This document shows, in pieces, positions 20,079 through 29,479 of a DNA stretch of 64,000 nucleotides (the first letter of the stretch is position 1; each line of letters opens with the position of its first letter). The stretch spans positions 186,001 to 250,000 of the forward strand of contig NZ_SJDL01000001.1 of assembly GCF_004327985.1 (NCBI RefSeq), read 5' to 3'. A program made the translations under genes and the position numbers. Source of the stretch: Marinobacter halodurans. Its GTDB lineage: Bacteria; Pseudomonadota; Gammaproteobacteria; Pseudomonadales; Oleiphilaceae. Under the pieces are notes generated by a model that ran no database searches, had not been told where the DNA came from, and saw only the letters and a program-made list of their open reading frames with translations.

Positions 20079-20109
20079 AAAAACGGCTGTCCCCGTCCGG
20101 GACAGCCGT
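20079..20109 (-). terminator. Attenuator-like hairpin between TAXI binding protein and permease
   Basis: A perfect 11-base stem (ACGGCTGTCCC / GGGACAGCCGT, arms 20083-20093 and 20099-20109, 5-base loop) followed on the minus strand by a run of T (TTTTTGG). It lies between the binding-protein stop and the permease start in one operon, so it probably lowers permease expression relative to the binding protein. Confidence 0.75.
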
Positions 20110-20166
20110 GATCCAACCGATAAGTTCGAGCGGAATGATGGAAGCTGGCGAGCCTCCATTCCGGTC

Positions 20167-21159
20167 TTACTCCATCAGGCCAACTTCTTTGTAGTACTTG
20201 ACCGCACCCGGGTGCAGCGGGGCACTCAGCGCATCATGCACCATTTCCTCTTTCTTCAGGTTCTCAAATGCCGGATGCAGGCGCTTGAAGCTGTCGAAGT
20301 TCTCGAAGACGGCCTTGACGATCTGATAGACCACTTCATCAGGCACATCAGCCGTCGTGACGACGGTCGCAGCCACACCGAAGGTCGTGGTGTCATCCGG
20401 GTTACCGCGGTACATCCCGCCCGGGATGGTCGCAACACGGTAGTACGGGTTTTCCTCGACCAGTTTCTTGGTCGCATCGTTCTGGACGTTGACCAGAACA
20501 CTGTCACAGGAAGTCGTGGCTTCCTTGATGGCACCGGACGGGTGGCCAACGGTGTAGAAGAAGGCATCGATCTTGTTGTCGCACAGGGCCTGCGACTGCT
20601 CGGCAGCCTTCAGTTCGGCGGCCAGGGAGAAGGCGCTCATGTCCCAGCCCATCTCGTCCATCAGCACTTCGGCGGTGGCACGCTGGCCGGAACCCGGGTT
20701 ACCGACGCTGACCCGCTTGCCCTTGAGATCATTGAAGTCCTTGACGCCGGCATCTTTGCGAGCCACAACGGTGAACGGCTCCGGATGCAGGGAGAACACT
20801 GCACGCAGCTTCTTGAAAGGACCGTCATCCTTGAAATCGCTGGTGCCGTTATAGGCGTGATACTGCCAATCGGACTGGGCAACCGCCAGGTCAAGTTCAC
20901 CGGCCCGCAGGGCGTTCAGGTTGTAGATCGAGCCACCGGTACTTTCCACCGAGCAACGGATGCCGTGCTCCTTGCGATCCTTGTTCACCAGGCGGCAGAT
21001 CGCCCCACCCGCCGGATAGTAGACCCCGGTCACGCCACCGGTGCCGATGGTGACGAACTGTTGTTCCGCCGCCGAGGCCGACCCGGATGCCGCTCCAAGG
21101 CTCACAGCGGTAGCCAGCGCGAAAGTGGATAGCTTGTGTCGAAGTGCCATTGTCGTCAT
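20167..21159 (-). CDS. TAXI-family TRAP transporter solute-binding protein
   Basis: A 330-residue periplasmic binding protein with a Sec signal peptide (hydrophobic segment to about SASAAEQQ near residue 31). [20 protein letters not shown] directly after the signal is the TAXI hallmark. It captures the substrate and hands it to the fused permease. The start could be the first ATG (21159) or the ATG three codons on (21150), which is better spaced from AAGGGA. It is the first gene of the transporter operon. Confidence 0.92.
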   Translation of the reverse strand: MTTMALRHKLSTFALATAVSLGAASGSASAAEQQFVTIGTGGVTGVYYPAGGAICRLVNKDRKEHGIRCSVESTGGSIYNLNALRAGELDLAVAQSDWQYHAYNGTSDFKDDGPFKKLRAVFSLHPEPFTVVARKDAGVKDFNDLKGKRVSVGNPGSGQRATAEVLMDEMGWDMSAFSLAAELKAAEQSQALCDNKIDAFFYTVGHPSGAIKEATTSCDSVLVNVQNDATKKLVEENPYYRVATIPGGMYRGNPDDTTTFGVAATVVTTADVPDEVVYQIVKAVFENFDSFKRLHPAFENLKKEEMVHDALSAPLHPGAVKYYKEVGLME

Positions 21160-21294
21160 TCCCTTCTTTTCTAGTTTATGTCACTCGTTTTCAGGGGCAG
21201 TCTGCGCCACCCCACCCTCTTATGTTCATTCTAGAACATAGACCATCAATCCAACGAAATAAAGCCGACCCTTGTAGCTAAATGCATGAGTCAA

Positions 21295-21325
21295 AAACAA
21301 AAAAGCCCGCGATTGCGGGCTTTTT
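21295..21325 (-). terminator. Terminator after the RND transporter gene
   Basis: AAAAGCCCGC-GATT-GCGGGCTTTTT at 21301-21325 is a compact stem with T-rich flank on both sides. On the minus strand it lies 19 bases after the RND gene stop and ends that operon. The reverse orientation could also stop plus-strand readthrough. Confidence 0.9.
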
Positions 21326-21343
21326 GAGTAGCGGCCTAACCGC

Positions 21344-23728
21344 TTATCTGGCGCTTCTCGCCTTGGCCACCATCTTGTCCGGACGCAACAGGAAGCGAGC
21401 TAGGGCAGGCAGCAGCCAGATGGAACCCACCATGTTCCAGATGAACATGAAGAACAGCAGCAGCCCCATATCGGCCTGGAACTTGATGGGCGAGAAGATC
21501 CAGGTCACCACACCCAGCCCCAGCGTGACACCGGTAAAGATAACCGCCTTGCCGGTTGAGCGCAGGGTCTCGTAGTAGGCCTCCTGCAGGGTCTTGCCCT
21601 CCAGCAGGTACTTCTCCAGCTTGGTGTAGATATAGATACCGTAGTCGACACCGATACCCACGCCCAGCGCGATGACCGGCAGGGTCGCCACCTTGATGCC
21701 GATCCCCGTCGCCGCCATGATCGCCTCACACAGGACCGAGGTCAGGCCCAGGGGAACGATGATGCACAGTACGGCGCGGACCGACCGGAACGTCAGCAGG
21801 CACAACAAACTGACCACGCCGTAGACGAACATCAGCATCAGGTTCTTGGCCTTGGAGATGACCTCGTTGGTGGCCGCCTCGACGCCCGCGTTGCCAGCCG
21901 CCAGCTTGAAGTTGTGTACCTCGTTGCTGTTATCCGCGGCAAACCGCTCGACTTCCTGGACGACTGTCCGCAGCGTTTCGGCCTTGTGGTCCTCGAGGAA
22001 CACCAGCACCGGCGTCAGGCTACAGTCGGTATTGATCAGGCCGCTCGGGGCCTCGCGAATGGACGCGTTGATGATGGTCTGGTTGCGGGAAATCTCGTAC
22101 CACTTCCAGTTCCCTTCGTTGAGCGCCTTGGTCACCATCTTCGAGACATCCGCCAGCGACACGCTGGACTGCACGCCCGGCGTGTTCTGGAGATCCCATT
22201 GCAGGCGATCCATGGCACTGAGCACCTCATACTGGGTGCACTGCTCCTTCTGGGTTTCCACCATCACCACCAGGATATCCGCACTGGTGGAGTAGTTATC
22301 GATGATGTACTTGTTGTCCAGGTTGTAGCGGGAATCCGCCCGCAGCTCCGGTGCGCCCTGATCCAGGTCGCCCACCTTCAGGTCCTGCTTGTAGTAGAAG
22401 CCCAGGCCCAGGCCCAGCACGGCGATCAGCAGCGAGATCGGTGCCACCCCGGGATGGGAGAAATAGGACATGATCCGCCACTTGCGGTCTTCCTTCTGGC
22501 CATGGTGCTGGACGTGGTTGATACCGCCCTTGGTGATGCCCACGTAGGACATGATCAGCGGATGCAGAACCAGGTTGGTGATGATGATGATCGCCACACC
22601 GATGCCGGCAGCCACCGCCAGATCGCGAATCACATCAACCTCGATGAACAGCAGCGTCAGGAAGCCGAAGGCGTCGGATACCAGCGCCAGCATGCCCGGA
22701 ATGTAGAGGGCACGGAACGCCAGCCGTGCGGAGGTCAGCGGATCGAAGCCCTTGGCCGCCTCGATGGCCATGGCGTTGACCACCTGAACCCCGTGACTGA
22801 TGCCAATGGCAAACACCAGGAACGGCACCAGTACGGAATACGGATCCAGGCCGTAACCCAGCAGGCGCAGGATCCCCAACTGCCAGAAAACCGCCACGAT
22901 CGACGCAAACACAGGCACCAGCGTGCCCGCGATGCAGCGGGAATACCAGAACAGCAGCAACGTGGTCAGCACGATGGTAATACCGGCAAACCAGGCAATG
23001 GAGCCGATACCCTCGATCAGGTCCCCCACCTTCTTGGCAAAGCCGACGATGTGGATGTCGATGTTCGGGTTCTGCTTTTCGTACTTCTGGCGGACCTTCT
23101 CTTCCAGTTGCCTGGAGAACGCCGCGTAATCCAGCGCCTCGCCGGTTTCCGGGTTCTTCTCGTACAGCGGGGCATAAACGATGGTGGACTTGAAGTTATC
23201 GGACACCAGGCGCCCGACTTCGCTGGAACGCAGGATATTCTGGCGCAGCTGCTCCAGGCTCTCGCGGGAGCCGTCATAGCTTTCCGGAATGACGGTACCA
23301 CCCTGGAAGCCCTGCTCGGTGACCTCGACCCAGCGCACGTTGGGCGTCCACAGGGACTTCAGGCCGGAACGGTCCACGCCAGGCAGGAAGAACACCTCGT
23401 CGGTGATCTGCTTGAGCGTGTCCATGTAGTCCTTGGTGAAGATATCACCATCTTTCGCTTCCACGGCGATACGGACGAAGTTGCCCAGGTTCTCCAGGTC
23501 GTCCCGGTGCTCCATCATGTTGACGATGTAGGGATGCTCCAGCGGGATCATCCGCTCGAAACTGGCATCCGGCTGGATCTTGATGGCGTTGTAGCCCAGG
23601 AAAAGCGTCAGCAACAGGAAGGCAAACAGGATGATCGCCCGGTTGTTGAAGATCAGGCGTTCCAGGAACGGCTCCGCCTTGGGCGACGTGAAGTAATGCT
23701 CGCCTTTGTCGTGTTTGGGGTTGGACAT
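21344..23728 (-). CDS. RND/MMPL-family transporter
   Basis: A 794-residue inner-membrane protein with two repeats, each of one helix, a large periplasmic loop and a bundle of helices. The second bundle contains GVGIGVDYGIYIYTKLEKYL, the MMPL-type motif with the Asp-Tyr pair expected for proton coupling. The first has VFAIGISHGVQVVN instead. It differs from drug-efflux AcrB types by its shorter length and lack of a linked MFP/TolC pair. It lies 48 bases after the YCF48-like gene, in an operon with DUF1329. Such clusters are thought to move hydrophobic molecules across the envelope; the substrate is not known. Confidence 0.88.
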   Translation of the reverse strand: MSNPKHDKGEHYFTSPKAEPFLERLIFNNRAIILFAFLLLTLFLGYNAIKIQPDASFERMIPLEHPYIVNMMEHRDDLENLGNFVRIAVEAKDGDIFTKDYMDTLKQITDEVFFLPGVDRSGLKSLWTPNVRWVEVTEQGFQGGTVIPESYDGSRESLEQLRQNILRSSEVGRLVSDNFKSTIVYAPLYEKNPETGEALDYAAFSRQLEEKVRQKYEKQNPNIDIHIVGFAKKVGDLIEGIGSIAWFAGITIVLTTLLLFWYSRCIAGTLVPVFASIVAVFWQLGILRLLGYGLDPYSVLVPFLVFAIGISHGVQVVNAMAIEAAKGFDPLTSARLAFRALYIPGMLALVSDAFGFLTLLFIEVDVIRDLAVAAGIGVAIIIITNLVLHPLIMSYVGITKGGINHVQHHGQKEDRKWRIMSYFSHPGVAPISLLIAVLGLGLGFYYKQDLKVGDLDQGAPELRADSRYNLDNKYIIDNYSTSADILVVMVETQKEQCTQYEVLSAMDRLQWDLQNTPGVQSSVSLADVSKMVTKALNEGNWKWYEISRNQTIINASIREAPSGLINTDCSLTPVLVFLEDHKAETLRTVVQEVERFAADNSNEVHNFKLAAGNAGVEAATNEVISKAKNLMLMFVYGVVSLLCLLTFRSVRAVLCIIVPLGLTSVLCEAIMAATGIGIKVATLPVIALGVGIGVDYGIYIYTKLEKYLLEGKTLQEAYYETLRSTGKAVIFTGVTLGLGVVTWIFSPIKFQADMGLLLFFMFIWNMVGSIWLLPALARFLLRPDKMVAKARSAR

Positions 23729-23776
23729 TCAATGACCCTCTTCAGAATTCTTGTCGTGCTTATAGGAGATGGCGGA

Positions 23777-24919
23777 TCAGGGATTCCTGCCGTTGATGTC
23801 GGTGTGCTTGACGCCACCCTCACCGAACAGCACCAGCTCCTCGTCAGAGACCGGCAGTACGGACATCACGCCCTGACGATCAGACCTGAAGTAGGTCCGG
23901 AAACTCTCTGCGTTGTTGGAACTCACCAACACCGTGCCGCCGTTGCCAACCAGCGTGATGCGGCCATCTTCGGCCACCGCGCCGCTGTTCAGCGTGTTCG
24001 GCGAATCGTTGGGTACGGTGGTCCAGCTGCGGCCCAGGTCGGTCGACATGAAAACGTGGCCACGCAGTCCAAAAGCAAGGATTTCATTGACGTCACCGGT
24101 GCCCATAACCCCAAAGAAGGAACCGGTATAGGGACTCTCCACCCGCTGCCAGGTATCGCCGCGGTCGGTGGACAGGAAAATCGTGCCGGCTTCGCCGACG
24201 ATCACCAGGGCGCCGCCGGTGATTTCGGCAATGCCATTGAGGTGAAAGCGATCCGGATTCGGCACGTGGGCCGACCAGTCACGCCAGGTCTGGCCACCGT
24301 CATCGGTGCGGAAGAGGAAACCGTAGGAGCCCACCGCAAAGCCGGTCCGGTCATTGGCAAACCAGACATCCAGCAGCGGTTTCCACGGCCCCACTTCCTT
24401 GTCGGCCTGGGCGTCCTCGAGGCTGAACTGCATGCCCTCCAGGGTCCACTGCAGGTCTTCCTTCTGGTCATCCGGTGCGTCCTCCACCTTCTGTTCCAGC
24501 TCGGCAATTTGTTCTTTCATCGTGGCGATGACCAGATCCGCCGCCTTGGTGCCGTCGAGCTGTTTCTCCCAGGTCTCGCCGCCGTCGCTGCTGTGCAGGA
24601 TCACCGCTCCGTGACCGACCGCCCAGCCCTGCTTCGGCGTCGGGAAGCTGACGCCCGTGAGGGTCGTGGCCACCGGAACCTTACCCTGTTGCCAGGTCTG
24701 GCCCTGGTCATCGGAGTAGATGATGTGCCCACGCTCACCCACGGCCACCATGCGATCTCCCGCATAGGTGCTGTCGGTCAGCAGGCTTTCGTCGGCCAGC
24801 GACGTCGGCCTGGCAGGCGTCTCAAGAACATCACTGACTGCCGCCGCCCAGGGGCTGGCCAGTGCCAGTGACAGCCCCAGCAACGCTGCAAATGCCTTGC
24901 GCTTGAAAGGTGTAGCCAT
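23777..24919 (-). CDS. YCF48-like Asp-box beta-propeller protein, exported
   Basis: A 380-residue protein with a clear Sec signal peptide (ends near SPWAAAVSD, residue 29). It has at least five Asp-box (BNR) motifs of the form S-x-D-x-G-x-T-W: SDDQGQTW, SSDGGETW, RTDDGGQTW, STDRGDTW and STDLGRSW. This predicts a periplasmic beta-propeller. An acidic coiled-coil insert around residues 130-175 is unlike the rest. In photosynthetic organisms YCF48 is an assembly factor; in this context it more likely helps the RND protein and DUF1329 partner. AAAGG precedes the start. Confidence 0.85.
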   Translation of the reverse strand: MATPFKRKAFAALLGLSLALASPWAAAVSDVLETPARPTSLADESLLTDSTYAGDRMVAVGERGHIIYSDDQGQTWQQGKVPVATTLTGVSFPTPKQGWAVGHGAVILHSSDGGETWEKQLDGTKAADLVIATMKEQIAELEQKVEDAPDDQKEDLQWTLEGMQFSLEDAQADKEVGPWKPLLDVWFANDRTGFAVGSYGFLFRTDDGGQTWRDWSAHVPNPDRFHLNGIAEITGGALVIVGEAGTIFLSTDRGDTWQRVESPYTGSFFGVMGTGDVNEILAFGLRGHVFMSTDLGRSWTTVPNDSPNTLNSGAVAEDGRITLVGNGGTVLVSSNNAESFRTYFRSDRQGVMSVLPVSDEELVLFGEGGVKHTDINGRNP

Positions 24920-25024
24920 TCAGATTGCCTTTATTCTGAGTTGTTTAGTGTCTGTCGTGCCGTCCGGATGCGATCCGGCAACGGGCAGTCGCCGGGACTC
25001 CGGCTCCTGCCCGGTCTCTCCCGA

Positions 25025-26419
25025 TCAGCGCACGCTGCGACGACGCAGGGACGCTGGCGAGAAGTAACGCTTGTTGGGAACATCGTCCGTGAAGACCCGC
25101 GTATTCGGCTCTTCGGTATCCAGGCCCTGAACGTTGTAGCGACGCGCCTGCAGGTCATTGAAGACCTCCAGGGTCGACCAGACGCCCGGCAGCTCGTAGA
25201 AGTTCTTGACGATGGCCATGCTGACGCGCCACAGCTGGTCGCGACTGTCGTACTGATCCACCAGCAGGGTGTTCCAGCTGTCCTCGTCCACGTAGAAACG
25301 GCGTTTGGAGTAGATGTGGCGCTGCCCCTTCTTCAGCGTCGCCAAAACCACGTGAACGCGATGCAGTTCCCAGCGGGTCAGATCCGGATTGATGTGGGAG
25401 ACACCCAGGATCTCGCTGTAGGGCAGGCCTTTCTGCGCGATCCTGTAGTTGTTGTAGGGCACATAGATCTCGCGCTTGCCCTCGTAGGTCCAGTTGTAGC
25501 GATCCAGGGCGCCGTTGAAGATGTCGGTATCGTCCGCGGTACGCAGGTTATCCGCAGCGGCGATCGGCGAGTCGTAACCCAGGTTCGGGGCGCGGCGTAC
25601 ACGGCGCTGGCCGGCGTTATAACCCCAGCCGTTACGCGGATTCTTGATCTGGTTCAGGGTCTCATGAACCAGGATGGCACCGCCGGCCAGACGGGGCGGA
25701 GACTCGGTGAACGACAGGTAGTAGAACAGGATGTTGTCCAGCGTGGACTCGTCGCCTTCGGGGTTGTCGAAGTTGAAGAAGGCTTCCTGCTGGGACCGGA
25801 TCAGCGTGTAATCGCCGTTCTGCTGGACCGCCACTTCGTTGGAGCGGCGCGTCACACTGATACCCCGCCAGCGGGTCAGGTGGTTCCACATCACCTGATA
25901 GGCCTTCTGCTCGTTGTCGCCGCTCAGGATCGGGAACGGATAGCCGCCGTAGGCGCCCTTGATGCCGGCGCCCTCACCCACGATGGTCGCGGATATGGCG
26001 TTGTCTTTCGTGTTCTTCGCCACCCAGTCCGGTATCGCGTGGCTGCGGTGGGTCCGGTAAACCGGGATACGGAAGGTGGTGGGGTAGGTTTCGATCATGG
26101 CGATGATGCCATCGCTCAGATGATCGCGATACTCGTCGAGATTCTTGGCATTAATAGTGAACAGAACCTTGTCATCCGGGAACGGATCCGGATGGAAATC
26201 ACCGCTTTCCTTGTAGCCGGAGCCCGCAGGCGGCTTGGTGATGCCGCCGGTCCACGCCGGAATCGTGCCGGAGGCATTGCCGGCCACCGGAGAGCCAAAC
26301 GGTGTCAGATCCTGCCCCAGACGCGCAGCTTCGGCAGCGGAAACCGCGGCACTCGCCTGGCCGGACATCATGGAAAGAGCAAGCACACTACCCAACAGCC
26401 ATTTCTTGTTATGGATCAT
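25025..26419 (-). CDS. DUF1329 outer-membrane-lipoprotein-sorting-like protein
   Basis: A 464-residue exported protein with a signal peptide (MIHNKKWLLGSVLALSMMSG, cleavage near SAA). The mature N-terminus (AARLGQDLTPFGSPVAGN) and DPFPDDKVLFTINAKN are typical of DUF1329, a LolA/LolB-like fold. It is the first gene of an operon with the YCF48-like and RND genes. In many proteobacteria a DUF1302 outer-membrane protein gene is adjacent; here the upstream 347 bases hold none. Function is unproven; a periplasmic carrier for a hydrophobic molecule is a reasonable guess. Confidence 0.88.
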   Translation of the reverse strand: MIHNKKWLLGSVLALSMMSGQASAAVSAAEAARLGQDLTPFGSPVAGNASGTIPAWTGGITKPPAGSGYKESGDFHPDPFPDDKVLFTINAKNLDEYRDHLSDGIIAMIETYPTTFRIPVYRTHRSHAIPDWVAKNTKDNAISATIVGEGAGIKGAYGGYPFPILSGDNEQKAYQVMWNHLTRWRGISVTRRSNEVAVQQNGDYTLIRSQQEAFFNFDNPEGDESTLDNILFYYLSFTESPPRLAGGAILVHETLNQIKNPRNGWGYNAGQRRVRRAPNLGYDSPIAAADNLRTADDTDIFNGALDRYNWTYEGKREIYVPYNNYRIAQKGLPYSEILGVSHINPDLTRWELHRVHVVLATLKKGQRHIYSKRRFYVDEDSWNTLLVDQYDSRDQLWRVSMAIVKNFYELPGVWSTLEVFNDLQARRYNVQGLDTEEPNTRVFTDDVPNKRYFSPASLRRRSVR

Positions 26420-26711
26420 TGTTCGGACCTTTCACGTGTCTAAAAGCCGAAAGGCTTCTGTTTTTTATAGTATTTCCGGCCGGATCAACCCGGACCGGCA
26501 GTGCCATTGACCCTGGCATCTTGTTCTTTGACTGTGGCAACCAGGGCCGCCACAGGGCGGATATCCCTCGCACAAGGATCCACCTGCAAGAATCGAAGGT
26601 TAGCCGATCTCAAGTCAAAATCCATCAACCGAAAGTGCGATTTTGTAGCGATGTGCAACGTTGAGCCGGGCCGTGGCGGGGGTTGAATGGCGAGGGGACG
26701 GGGCAGGCCGC
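26420..26711. other. Upstream region of the DUF1329 operon
   Basis: No gene is seen here. It must hold the promoter of the DUF1329 operon (minus strand). A TTGACT hexamer (26611-26616, minus) is a possible -35, but no convincing -10 follows it. Confidence 0.35.
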
Positions 26712-26749
26712 AAACAAAAACGCCCCGGGGCCGGGAAGCACCGGGGCGT
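26712..26749 (-). terminator. Rho-independent terminator of pepN
   Basis: ACGCCCCGG and CCGGGGCGT (26720-26728 and 26741-26749) form a 9-base stem. On the minus strand it is followed by TTTTTGTTTG. It lies 18 bases after the pepN stop. Confidence 0.88.
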
Positions 26750-26766
26750 GACATGATGGGAGGCGA

Positions 26767-29406
26767 TCAGCCCTTAAGGGACTTGTGGACCACCTCGTAG
26801 ACGTCCTTGGACAGGTCGGGCCTGGCCTGGATCTGCTCCAGGGCCGCCCGCATGCCCTCGCGATAGACCTCGCCGTAGTTGCGCCAGCGGGTCAACGGGG
26901 CCACCAGTCGCGCCGCAATCTGCGGGTTGGTGCTGTCCAGCGCCAGGATGTGCCTGGCCAGGAAGCGATAACCGGAACAGTCCTCGGCGTGGAAGTTGGC
27001 CAGGTTCTGACCGGCAAACGCCCCGATCACCGAGCGGATCTTGTTCGGGTTCTTCCAGTCGAACGCCGGGTGTTCGAGAAGAGCCTCCACCGCCGGTAGC
27101 GTCCCGGCCCGCGGGCTGCCGGCCTGGATGGAGAACCATTGTTCAACCACCTGCGGATCGTCACTGAAGCGTTCGTAGAAAGCATCCAGCGCCTTGCTGC
27201 GATCCGCCTCGAAGTCGGAATTCACCAGTGAGCGTAACGCGCCGGCCTGGTCCGTCATGTTGGTGGCGGACTCGAACTGCTTCAGCGCCATCAGCCGCGC
27301 TTCCTCTTCGTTGATGTGCAGCAGCCAGCCCAGGGCGGTGTTCTTCAGGGAGCGGCGGGCAATCGCTTCCGGCGTCGGTTCATAGTCGCCGTCCTCGCGG
27401 TTGCGCAGGTAGCAGGCCAGCAGCTCGTCCTGTAGCTCCAGGGCCAGTTGGTTGAGCACGCGGGTCCGGGCACTATGGATGGCCTGGACATCCGCCACAT
27501 CCGACAACTCGATCAGATAGGCCTCGCTGGGCAGGTGCAGCATCTTGGCCACCAAAGCCAGGTCCAGGTCCGTATCGGAGAGCAGCTGCCGGAAAGCCGT
27601 TACCAGCCGCGGATCCACGGTCTGCTCCTGGGGCTGGCCCAGCATCGACTGGATCACGTCCACCGCCAGCCGCTGTCCGGCATCCCAGCGGTTGAAGCCG
27701 TCACTGTCGTGACTCATCAGGAACAGCAACTGGTCGCGGCTCCAGGGGTAACGCACCTTCACCGGCGCCGAGAAGCCCCGCAGCAGCGAGGGAACCGGGC
27801 GTTCGGCGACGTCGTGGAAGACGAACGTCTGCTCCGCCCCGGTCAGTTCGAGCACCCGGTTCCTGGGCGCATCGGACGCCCCGGCTTCGAGCTTCAGCGG
27901 GAGGTCGGCGCCGCGTTCACCGATCAGGCCAACCGCAAACGGGATATGCTGCGGTTGCTTCTCCGATTGTCCCGGTGTCGGCGGAACATGCTGGCTCAGC
28001 GTCAGCGTATAGGTGCGGGCCTGCTCGTCGTAATGATCGGTCACGTCCACCACGGGCGTCCCCGCCTGCTGGTACCACAGCCGGAACTGGCTGAGGTCGC
28101 GTCCGCTGGCGTCTTCCATCGCCTTGACGAAGTCGTCGGTGGTCACCGCCTGGCCGTCATGGCGCTCGAAGTAGAGGTCGCTGCCCTTGCGGAAATCGGC
28201 TTCACCCAGCAGCGTGTGGATCATGCGCACCACTTCGGCGCCCTTTTCATACACGGTCAGCGTGTAGAAGTTGGAAATCTCGATGTAGGAGTCCGGCCGC
28301 ACTGGATGCGCCATGGGGCCGGAGTCCTCGGCAAACTGTGCCGTGCGCAGCAGCGTGGCGTCCTCGATCCGTTTGACCGTGGGCGAGCCCATATCCGACG
28401 AGAACTGGGAATCCCGGAACACGGTGAAGCCTTCCTTGAGGCTCAACTGGAACCAGTCCCGGCAGGTCACCCGGTTACCGGACCAGTTGTGGAAGTACTC
28501 GTGCGCGACGATGGCCTCGATGCGCTGGAACGCCGCATCCGTTGCCGTGTCCGCACTGGCGAGGACGCAGGAGGAGTTGAAGATGTTCAGCCCCTTGTTC
28601 TCCATGGCGCCCATATTGAAATCGTCCACGGCAACGATCATGAAGATATCCAGGTCGTACTCCCGGCCATAGATCTGCTCATCCCAACGCATGGCGCGCT
28701 TGAGCGAATCCAGGGCATGGTCGCACTTGGCCGCGTTGCGGGGCTCGACGTACATGCGCAGGTCGATGTCGCGGCCGGACTGGGTCTTGAAACGATCGCG
28801 CTTTTCGACCAGGTCACCCGCCACGAGGGCAAACAGGTAGCAGGGTTTGGGGAACGGATCCTCCCAGGTCACGAAATGGCGACCGTCCTCAAGGTCCCCG
28901 CGGTCCACATCGTTGCCGTTGGACAGCAGGATCGGGTAACGCGCCTTATCCGCTTCGACCCGGGTCCGGAACCGGGCCATGATGTCCGGGCGATCCGGGA
29001 AATAGGTAATCCACCGGAAGCCTTCCGCCTCACACTGGGTGCAGAACATGCCGGAGGATTTGTAGAGCCCTTCCAGCCGGGTGTTATCCTGCGGCAGTAT
29101 CCAGGTCACCACGCCCAGGGTGAAGGCATCGGAGACCTTCTCGATGCGCAGGCCGCCTGAAGTCACCTCGAAATCCGACGGCGCCAGGGGCAGCCCGTTG
29201 ACGGTCAGGCCTTCCAGCTCAAGCCCTTCCCCGTCCAACTCCAGCGGCTGCCCGGGATCCGCATCGGGATTGCGCCGGATCTCCATCGAGTTGTAAACAC
29301 GGGTCCCTTCCTCGAACAGCTCGAAACGCAGGTCGACATGGTCCACCAGATACGGCGGCACCTTGTAGTCCTTCAGGTAAATGGTCCGTGGCTGACTGGT
29401 TCGCAT
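26767..29406 (-). CDS. pepN: Aminopeptidase N
   Basis: An 879-residue M1-family zinc aminopeptidase (E. coli 870) that removes N-terminal residues from peptides in the cytoplasm. The substrate-anchoring GAMEN motif is at residues 266-270. The zinc site is HEYFH at 302-306, with the third ligand in the following SLKEGFTVFRD. The Met at 29406 has GGAGAAAG upstream. The longer frame to 29538 would run into the next gene. A terminator follows. Confidence 0.96.
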   Translation of the reverse strand: MRTSQPRTIYLKDYKVPPYLVDHVDLRFELFEEGTRVYNSMEIRRNPDADPGQPLELDGEGLELEGLTVNGLPLAPSDFEVTSGGLRIEKVSDAFTLGVVTWILPQDNTRLEGLYKSSGMFCTQCEAEGFRWITYFPDRPDIMARFRTRVEADKARYPILLSNGNDVDRGDLEDGRHFVTWEDPFPKPCYLFALVAGDLVEKRDRFKTQSGRDIDLRMYVEPRNAAKCDHALDSLKRAMRWDEQIYGREYDLDIFMIVAVDDFNMGAMENKGLNIFNSSCVLASADTATDAAFQRIEAIVAHEYFHNWSGNRVTCRDWFQLSLKEGFTVFRDSQFSSDMGSPTVKRIEDATLLRTAQFAEDSGPMAHPVRPDSYIEISNFYTLTVYEKGAEVVRMIHTLLGEADFRKGSDLYFERHDGQAVTTDDFVKAMEDASGRDLSQFRLWYQQAGTPVVDVTDHYDEQARTYTLTLSQHVPPTPGQSEKQPQHIPFAVGLIGERGADLPLKLEAGASDAPRNRVLELTGAEQTFVFHDVAERPVPSLLRGFSAPVKVRYPWSRDQLLFLMSHDSDGFNRWDAGQRLAVDVIQSMLGQPQEQTVDPRLVTAFRQLLSDTDLDLALVAKMLHLPSEAYLIELSDVADVQAIHSARTRVLNQLALELQDELLACYLRNREDGDYEPTPEAIARRSLKNTALGWLLHINEEEARLMALKQFESATNMTDQAGALRSLVNSDFEADRSKALDAFYERFSDDPQVVEQWFSIQAGSPRAGTLPAVEALLEHPAFDWKNPNKIRSVIGAFAGQNLANFHAEDCSGYRFLARHILALDSTNPQIAARLVAPLTRWRNYGEVYREGMRAALEQIQARPDLSKDVYEVVHKSLKG

Positions 29407-29479
29407 GGTACTTTCTCCGGTTTGGCGATCCCGGTCCCGGCCGGGATCCGGCGCCCCGGCTCTTGCGGGGCCCGACACT

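Noticed and set aside
21914-24871. 985-codon open frame on the plus strand
   Set aside because: It lies antisense to the RND and YCF48-like genes, is rich in His/Gln/Asp from the complement of GC-rich codons, and has no family motif.
27448-29160. 570-codon plus-strand frame opposite pepN
   Set aside because: Shadow frame with no motif; pepN has HEXXH and GAMEN in the real frame.
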